64,000 nt of DNA from Siphonodentalium dalli. Lineage: Eukaryota; Mollusca; Scaphopoda; Gadilida; Siphonodentaliidae. Below, piece by piece: positions 57,009 to 64,000 of the stretch (positions are counted from its first letter, which is position 1; each line of letters starts with the position of its first letter). The notes under the pieces are model-generated. The model did no database searches and was not told the DNA's origin. It saw only the letters and a list, made by a program, of their open reading frames with translations. The DNA is taken from NCBI GenBank assembly GCA_032622095.1, contig CP136069.1, positions 65,001,319 to 65,065,318 on the forward strand. The letters run 5' to 3'. A program made the translations under genes and the position numbers.

Positions 57009-58701
57009 CTATTCACTGTCACTTTCGTCCGAATTGTCATCACTTTCGTCAGAAGTGTCATTTGTTTCGTCCATGAATTTTTCTAGCATCGGTTTGTACT
57101 TTAATATTGACATTTTCACTGCATGACGATCTTCATAACCATTATTCAAATATTTGTCGACTTTATCCATGACTCTGTTGTGCAGATTCCCATTGCACAG
57201 CTGCAGATACGCTAATATTGTCCAAGCATAACCATTCATAAATTGCCTCATGTGTTCACTTTTAAGGTCCTTGTCAGCTTGTTCTTTTGCTTCTTTCTCT
57301 GTCGAGCCATTTTCCTTATACGTTTCCACTTTATCACTCCATTCTTCTTGTGCTTTATCTCTACTCTCATCACACACTTTTGAAGTATTCATCTTCATTC
57401 AATTTAATTTTCTTATTCTGACTATCATCCGTGTCCTCAGTTAATTTTCGTTTTAAATTATTTTCTTGACACCAGTTTTTTACGTGTCTCTGAACATCAT
57501 AATGATCTTCGAACAAAAGCCTGCAGTCATTACAAGGGCACGACATGTCTTCTCGAATGTCTATGTTTTGACGGTTCTTCTTATTAATTTCATCGAGCTC
57601 ACCAGGTGGCCTTATGTCCTTAGTATAGCCATTATGTTGACCCTGGGGCACAATATAATGATATGCTATACCTTGACCAGGGAGTTCTCTGTCATCGTAT
57701 TTCATCTTATTAGGTTGACCCTGAATATTGTTGGTATAATATTTCATCTCATTCTGTTCATCTGGGTGTTCTCTGTCATCGTATTTCATGCCATTCCATT
57801 CACCCATATGTTGGTTCGTGTCCTCTTTTAGTACATTCTGTCACAGACGTAATGTGTCCGGTGTTGCGGCTTTTAAATCCACCAGTAGGTAACCGTACAG
57901 TTCACTCGTCGCTTCCGAAAACTCTCGCACCATACGCTGAGGACATTCAGGATACAACTGTCTTGATAATGTTGAAATTAATCCCTTGTCGATTGGGTTA
58001 TTGAACAATACCAAATATTGACAATTTCGTCGTTGTGTTGGATCTTTGTTGTAGTAGAAATTCTGGTTCAAACTTATCAAAGATAAGTTCAAATGGTGAC
58101 TTCCTTCGGAATGCAAATCATTAACTCTCTGGTCTTTTGATGAAGTTTGCATCAAGTCATCGAGTATAACTAGATTTTTATACCGGGGGTTGATAAGAGA
58201 ATCCAAGTTTGCTGCTATTCCTCGTATAAAGTTGACCTGAGGGGTGACGGTATACTTTATTTCGTCATATAGGGGCTGCCAATATTTATAAAACCATATT
58301 ATTCTGTCAGGTGCGGGTCATATTTTTGAGGCAGACTTTTGTAGCAAGGTTTTCACGAAGTACGTCTTCCCACTAGATGTCGGTCCACTTACACATGCCG
58401 TGAATGGATGCTTGAAAATAAAATATTCTTGGACATTGGCCATTGGATCATCAAAGCAGGATATTATGTCGCTTTGTTGCTGTTTCCCCTGCTGGTGTTG
58501 TAGTATCTGGTGTTGCTGTCATGGCTGTTGTTGTGGCTGATGATGCTGCTGCCTGTTGCTGCTGCTGCTGTTTGTTGCTGCTGCTTGGTGATGCTGCTGT
58601 GGGTGTCGGTTAACAAACTCAGTGTGCTTAGATTGTACATGTCTTATCAAATAATGGTTCCGCACATACTCACCAGAGCAAATTGAACACTGGTGCTTCA
58701 T
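57009..58701 (-). pseudogene. Zinc-finger packaging-type ATPase, element 2 (four lesions)
   Basis: Homologue of the element 1 ATPase, with the same N-terminal C2H2 finger, poly-Q linker, Walker B region (LVILDD), C2HC finger (CNDC-x12-H-x4-C) and acidic tail. It is broken by TGA codons at 58519-58521, 58318-58320 and 57841-57843, and by a frameshift between about 57370 and 57400. One stop reflects a CGA to TGA change. It ends DESDSE with a stop at 57009. The middle third is almost the same as element 1, whereas the Gln-rich and repeat regions differ in length. Confidence 0.8.
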
Positions 58702-58799
58702 TTATACTTGACTAAAATGTCTCGGTATATGGTTTTCCTTTATACAAATGTTCCTTATAACCTAAAATCTGTCCTGTCCATATGTTTGATAACTTTATG

Positions 58800-59070
58800 T
58801 AGATGAAATAGTCTGCCGGAGAAGCACTGTGTAGACGGGGAATCAACAGGTCTTGTCGGTAAGAGAGTCAGACGAGAAGTGAAGTCTCGGCTATTAAAAC
58901 ATAGTAATGCGATAGCGAACATCAAACGAGTCTGGGCACGCATATCTGTCAAAAGATACTATAGCCGTCATTGGTCAATCTATCCACGGTCTCACTTTTC
59001 GATCTATAAAATCAATTTCATCGAGAGGTTCCCTCGTCATTGGTAGTGACGTAATTGCGGCGTTTTGTGG
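58800..59070 (-). promoter_or_regulatory. ATPase upstream region, element 2
   Basis: Matches the upstream region of the element 1 gene copies: GTCTGCCGGAGAAGCACTG, GATAGCGAACATCAAACGAG, GAGAGGTTCCCTCGTCATT and GTGACGTAATTG blocks in order. The TGACGTAA core is CRE/ATF-like. Promoter role inferred from position and conservation. Confidence 0.45.
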
Positions 59071-59289
59071 TATTTTACTGCGGCGGCGGCGGCAACGGCA
59101 GTGTCATGTTATTTTGCCCCCCCAAAAAGTAGATGTTGTTGTTGTTGTTGTGGCTGATGTTGTTGTTGTTGTTGGTGGTGGTGGTGTTGTTGTTGTTGGT
59201 GGTGGTGTTGTTGTTGTTGGTGGTGGTTTTGTTGTTGTTGTTGTTGTTGTGGTCGTCATCATCGTCGTTGTTCCTCTTTCTCAAATGTT

Positions 59290-59403
59290 ACGAACGATTA
59301 ATAGAATACCATCACCCATACATAACATGATCATGAAGAAAACGGTCAAACTGACCAAACACGGATATAATAATGAATGGGCTGTAGATTCAGACAACGA
59401 TTA
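59290..59403 (+). pseudogene. Short coding-like tail in element 2 right arm sharing the ATPase gene 3' end
   Basis: A frame ending NEWAVDSDND and TAA is followed by ATTTCAATAAACTTCATC, the same 3' flank and poly(A) signal that follow the ATPase stop in element 1. Mirrored at about 56571-56690. The arms of element 2 thus keep the ATPase-type 3' end attached to different sequence. Confidence 0.4.
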
Positions 59404-60507
59404 AATTTCAATAAACTTCATCAACATGATATTCTCGTTTTTGTTATATATCTATAAGCGGGGAGAGAGTGAGTGGATTATTGGGAATTGTAGAGTGAGA
59501 AACGATACGTAATGATAAAAGGCGCATTAAGAGCCCGAAAATTTGAACTTTAAATATTGTTCTGTGTCATTTTAACTTTCAACCACTGCGCTTGTATTGT
59601 TAACATTCATTCATAATTAGTGTCTTGTGTCCCTTTAGAGTGCCTTGTGTTCCTTTAATATTCAAACACCAGTGCGTTTATTTTGTTTCTTTAACATTCA
59701 TTCATAATGAGTGCCTTGTGTTCCTTTAGAGTGCATTGTGTTCCTTTAATATTCAAACACCAGAGCGTTTATTGTGTTTCTTTAACATTCATTCATAATG
59801 AGTGCCTTGTGTTCCTTTAGAGTGCATTGTGTTCCTTTAATATTCACACACCAATATTGCATCACGTCCCTTGCCTCGTGTTTCTTTAACATTCAACACC
59901 TTGAGTGTATTGCCCCCTTTAATGATGTCATAGCGTGTGTACATACAAGACAGTATAACAATATGATTATGTCTGTATCTGTTGTTGGGAAGATGTGAAA
60001 TATAAATTTCAAGGTTCAGTTCAGTCGTGTAGTAATTTCGTATACGTTAAACGCTCTTCATTCATGTGTTACAAACCGGAAGTTGTACTATTTTTGAAAG
60101 CAATCACGATACCTCCGTGTAAAATTTTCATTAAATTACAATAACCCAATGCTGTGGTGTAACAGGTTTGTAGTCAACTAACCCAGAGTGACTTAATTCA
60201 CAATGAAGTAGACTGCTGCAGATGCGATATGTATTGTTTATCCAGAGCTTAAGTGTGTAAACATCACATTTTGCTCGTCACGCTATGACCATATATATAC
60301 ATGTACACATAATACAATCATACCTCAGTTTAAGTATGTAAACATCGGATTTGCTCATCAGACGATAAGCTGACAATATTTACGCATGGTCAAATTAGAT
60401 TCATGCATAAAGGTAAGGTAATTTTTGTTATGGTCATGTTTTTTGTTAAAAGACCATGTTCTAACATAGATTGATAAATAAGTTAAAGATCGTTATATTC
60501 CACAGTC

Positions 60508-60582
60508 AAATCTATTGGTGATCGAATTTGATAACTATTTTATTGGAACAACTAAGAGTATTATTTACGTGAGATCAATGAG
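60508..60582 (-). promoter_or_regulatory. 75-bp conserved non-coding box, element 2 right arm
   Basis: Inverted copy of 55626-55700. Confidence 0.65.
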
Positions 60583-62457
60583 TCCAATTATTATAAATAA
60601 TACATTGCAGGCATCTGCGGACACCCGATTGCCACATTTAGTGATCACGTGATAAACTGATAAAATGTCCAGGTGACGTACTATATGTATGCATAACTCA
60701 ATAAGCCGTTTATATGTACAGGTGAAGTATTAACTCGATAAGCTGCTGACGTGTACGGGTGATCATACATACAACCCGTAAAACTAATTTGATGTTATGG
60801 CCGTGTTTTGAGAAGTTTGGGAGATTACTTATATTCGGTATGAAATTCTTTTTCAACGTTTGAGATCTTTTGCATTTAGTTACGGACAAGTCATCTTGGT
60901 TGGTTTTTCTTTACGGACAACTGATTTGATTTGGGTATTATCACGTAGTTCTGTGGCAAAACTCAGTGGAAAATCTTCATTAAATTACAATAACCCGCGG
61001 TTATGGTGTAACATAGATTCGATAACGCGCTTTATTATTTACGTACAAGGCCATACTTCTCAATAGCCCGTGACTATTTTATTCCACGCGTAAGCGACGC
61101 AAGTATAGTTGTGACGTCACTAATTTCTATACCCCGTCAACATGAACAAAATTGTTTTTACATCCGGGCGATTCAGACCTATGGGCCCCCAGTGGTGGCC
61201 GCCATGTTGGAATAGAATTGACAAATTAATAAAACGAATTTATTTTTCTTCTTCGATCAGCCTCGTCATAGCAACACTATTACATTTGAAAATCAAATCA
61301 ACCTTATTCAAAATTAAATGCTTAATGTGGATTTAGCTGACACAGGTGCATAGCATTCGTCAAACCTCGCCAGATTCAGTGCCGTTACAGGACTAACGAT
61401 TCTCGTTCTAAGAACAATGACTCTATAAACGTACGCTCTTCCAATAATTCTTCCAATATTTCGCGATAATGTAAGTGTGTCATTTATGTTGAAAGATGAA
61501 TAAAGAGCGTTGCTTTACTATGAGGTAATACTCCTTATTTGGATGTCTTGTGCTCCGACACGTACACATTGTACAATATATACGTGCATGAATAGGTGCG
61601 GGTAAGTGAGTTGAGATGTGAAGGTGGTTGGGATAGGCGGTGTTGGGGAGGGGAGTATTATGACGTAGGTATGTGGAAAATTTCTTGTCAAACAAAAGAT
61701 TTTTTACCACGATAGAACCCAGAGAGATATTATTATTGAAAAGATAATCGATTATACATGCATTTATTGGTGATGACATAATTCAAGTTCACATATGGTA
61801 GGATATACAATATTTAAAGTGTTCATTTTTTTAATCCCAGTTGACAGAATCAGACATTTCTTCGGATGAATACGCACTATCCAGTAGGTAGGAATATTTA
61901 TCTGTTACTCAAAATACAGTAAGATGTATGTGTGTCTGAATCTTTACGCAAATAATTTGGTTAAACCGTCTTAAGCTGAGATTATTCGGTTGATGTGTCA
62001 GACATTTAATAGTCGATCGTGATTATTTTCAGTAAGATGTATGCCTGTCTGAACCTTTAAGCACATAATTTGGTTAAGCCATCTTAAGCTGAGATTATTT
62101 AGTTGATGTGTCAGACATTTAATAGTCGGCCGAGATTACAAAGCAACTTCACACGATAACTTGTTAATCAACAATATACACATGACGCTCTGACGACCTG
62201 CTCTATGAATAATTTGGTGAAGCCATCTTAAGCTGAGATTATTTAGTTGCAGACACGCAATAGTCGGCCGAGATTACAAAAAGAAGCAACTTCACCAAAA
62301 ATATAAACACATGTGACGCTCTGACGCCCATATCGAAAATATACTTACGCCCATTTTTATCAACGATTCTCAAATATATAGTACTATAGTACTAACATAC
62401 TCAAAATACACTTATGCCCAATTTTACGATTGCCGTCAAGAAGACGCTCATACTACT

Positions 62458-62463
62458 TTTGGG
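62458..62463. repeat. Target-site duplication TTTGGG (right of element 2)
   Basis: Matches 53732-53737. Confidence 0.9.
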
Positions 62464-63725
62464 TCTCAAAGTGACGATAATGAAGAATGTGAAAACCCAG
62501 GACAGCTAAGCAAAAATATTAATGGGAATAAAATCTCATCGAAACCAAAAAAAAAAAATTAAAATCGGGGGGTTCCACGGGGAAAAGCAAGTTCGCTTGA
62601 TTACAGGCGGGGTGATCAGGAACGTCGGAATTGACAAACACTTTAAAAAAAAAAAATTAATAGAGCTGTCTAAGCAAAAGTTTTCACCAAACGGTAGATC
62701 ACAACGTGGCGATGTCAATAATTTTGAATTCGACATATACTGGATTTTCAACGTAATAGTTTCCAGATAACTTCACCGTTGGAGAAATTCTTGATATTTC
62801 GAGTGTGACTGTGCTGAAATTTTATTTGCACACCACAGACTTAAGAGATAACGATCAGCGGATTCCCGACGAACCTTCATGTGAAAACGACATTTCAGGG
62901 GATGTTGAGAAAACACAAGACAAATCATCCTATTCGGGCGCAGATGATATCCCGAATCCACATGTAGGGCTCAGTACAGGATCCATATGAGTTTCCATCC
63001 CAGCCCACCGGACTGGATGTATCGGTTGACGACGTTGCAGCTTCTCCAGACATCATTCTACCTAGCCTAACGACCAGTACTGAGAAAATTGAAGTAAATA
63101 GAACAACCATAGTGAAGGACATGGTAAACGCATTTGCGTCTCCAGAAATTATGTATACCTGAATTTGGAATTTAGTTTCCTCCATGAAAACGGAGAAGAT
63201 CTGAAGGGTGTGTCGCGTGAAGCAAACACCACCTTCTGGAAGGAATGTCTAACAGCAAGAGCGGGCGGCGAGAGCTTTGTCGTCTCAACACTAAAAACCG
63301 CATGACAGGCTCCGGAGTGGAAATCGGTTGGTAGAATTCTCGCTAAAGGCTACTTGGATCACGCCTTCACTGCGGCAGTTGTAATCGGAGAGCACGCTGT
63401 TACTCCAGACTTACTCATGCATTCTCTAATGGGGTATTTAAGCGTGAATTATGGCCGCACCGTGAAAGATGCTAAACTTGAGGATGATGATGATGATCTG
63501 CTCATTGACAATCTGACGACCATTGGGTGCGAGTCTATCCCCGACAAAGATTGACTGGAATCAACCATGTTACAGACGGCACATGCGTTATTTATCCAAA
63601 AGCCTGAGTACATCATCAAATGCCTTGCAAGTGTAAAGCTATATCACATAGGAAAGGTTGATACTATGGACAAAATCTCTGCCTTATATGATAGCACGAA
63701 ACCTATTCAGCCAAGAAAGTGACGA
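62464..63725 (+). pseudogene. HECT-domain-like gene remnant (G2E3-like), multiply broken
   Basis: Fragments in shifting frames follow one protein-like path. A Ser/Asp-rich start (SDDNEECENPGQ) breaks in an A-homopolymer near 62549. SSVTVLKFYLHTTDL follows, then an acidic linker, then ENGEDLKGVSREANTTFW near 63205, then WKSVGRILAKGYLDHAF near 63330 and a C-terminal stretch with LQTAHALFIQKPEYIIKCL near 63570. GVSRE...FW and VGRILAKGY resemble the HECT N-lobe pattern (GGVAREWFF, GRIIGKAL). Stops or frame changes occur near 62988, 63160, 63304, 63552 and 63719. Several may be indels in single-base runs, so sequencing error cannot be excluded. Confidence 0.5.
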
Positions 63726-64000
63726 GTCTCTTTAAAGCTGACACCACAACATAGCAACAGCGTAACTGTTATACGGTTACCTGCAGCCAAATATTGCGCA
63801 TAAGTTTGACCATTAATAAATGGACAATCCGTACCTAATTTTTCATTAATTAATTGTCAATCTTGCAACACGTAGCACGTGAGCTTGGGATTGACTACTA
63901 AATCACGACATATATAGATAATCCTGCATGTCAGCTTCATATTTAATCTGAAGGTTAATAACTCGATAAAGAATGTATACCGGTATATTCAACATTATTT
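63726..64000. other. Anonymous DNA at the right edge
   Basis: No feature recognised. Confidence 0.4.

Larger units (their letters stand above)
53738..62457. mobile_element. Element 2: Polinton-like element with 3.2-3.4 kb inverted repeats
   Basis: The arms at 53738-56965 and 59071-62457 are near-identical inverted copies with ends AGTAGTATGAGCG and CGCTCATACTACT and a perfect TTTGGG duplication. The 2.1-kb central part holds a single ATPase gene on the minus strand (57009-58701) and its upstream region. Arm order from the end inward is subterminal 110-bp repeats, a broken relative of the element 1 small protein, the 75-bp box, 275-bp-type repeats, and CAA/CCG-rich tracts. The same modules in the same order show that elements 1 and 2 are one family. 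No integrase, polymerase or capsid gene is present. Confidence 0.85.

Overview
This is eukaryotic, AT-rich, repeat-dense DNA from an invertebrate animal. The evidence is split codons and GT-AG introns in a metabotropic receptor gene, a tRNA-derived SINE with an (ATT)n tail, many MITEs, a 391-bp satellite and large inverted-repeat elements. The repeat style resembles marine invertebrates, perhaps a lophotrochozoan; I cannot name the species.

Layout. 1-4366: upstream or intronic DNA with dispersed repeats, a SINE and a cluster of hairpin MITEs. 4367-18341 (+): eight 3' coding exons of a GABA-B receptor subunit 1-like gene, from just before TM1 to the stop, with the Venus-flytrap exons lying left of the window. 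Three of its exon/intron junctions have been locally duplicated. 19785-28969: a 9.2-kb near-perfect palindromic mobile element (element 1). 28976-31810: mostly anonymous DNA. 31811-36478: a dimeric satellite. 38236-38732 (-): a probable terminal exon for a small C-terminally anchored membrane protein with a recent in-frame duplication of 49 codons. 40985-44330: an inverted-repeat pair around simple repeats. 45495-49828: an old, decayed inverted-repeat element (element 3) with many YY1-like motifs. 53738-62457: a second large inverted-repeat element (element 2), inserted at the start of a HECT-like gene whose broken remainder follows to about 63.7 kb.

The main result is the pair of elements 1 and 2. 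Both begin 5'-AG and end CT-3', and both are flanked by perfect 6-bp target-site duplications (TATATA and TTTGGG). These are hallmarks of Polinton/Maverick-type integration. Neither carries a recognisable integrase, DNA polymerase B or capsid gene. Instead they consist of very long inverted repeats and one main gene: a P-loop ATPase resembling A32/FtsK-HerA packaging ATPases, with an N-terminal C2H2 finger, a poly-Q linker, a second C2HC finger and an acidic tail. A 75-bp non-coding box is essentially identical in all four arms although the surrounding arm sequence differs between the elements. My inference is a family of integrated palindromic, snap-back-like or satellite genomes that use the replication, packaging and integration machinery of an autonomous Polinton or adintovirus-like partner. 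All ATPase copies here carry disabling changes, and the two arms of element 1 carry different ones.
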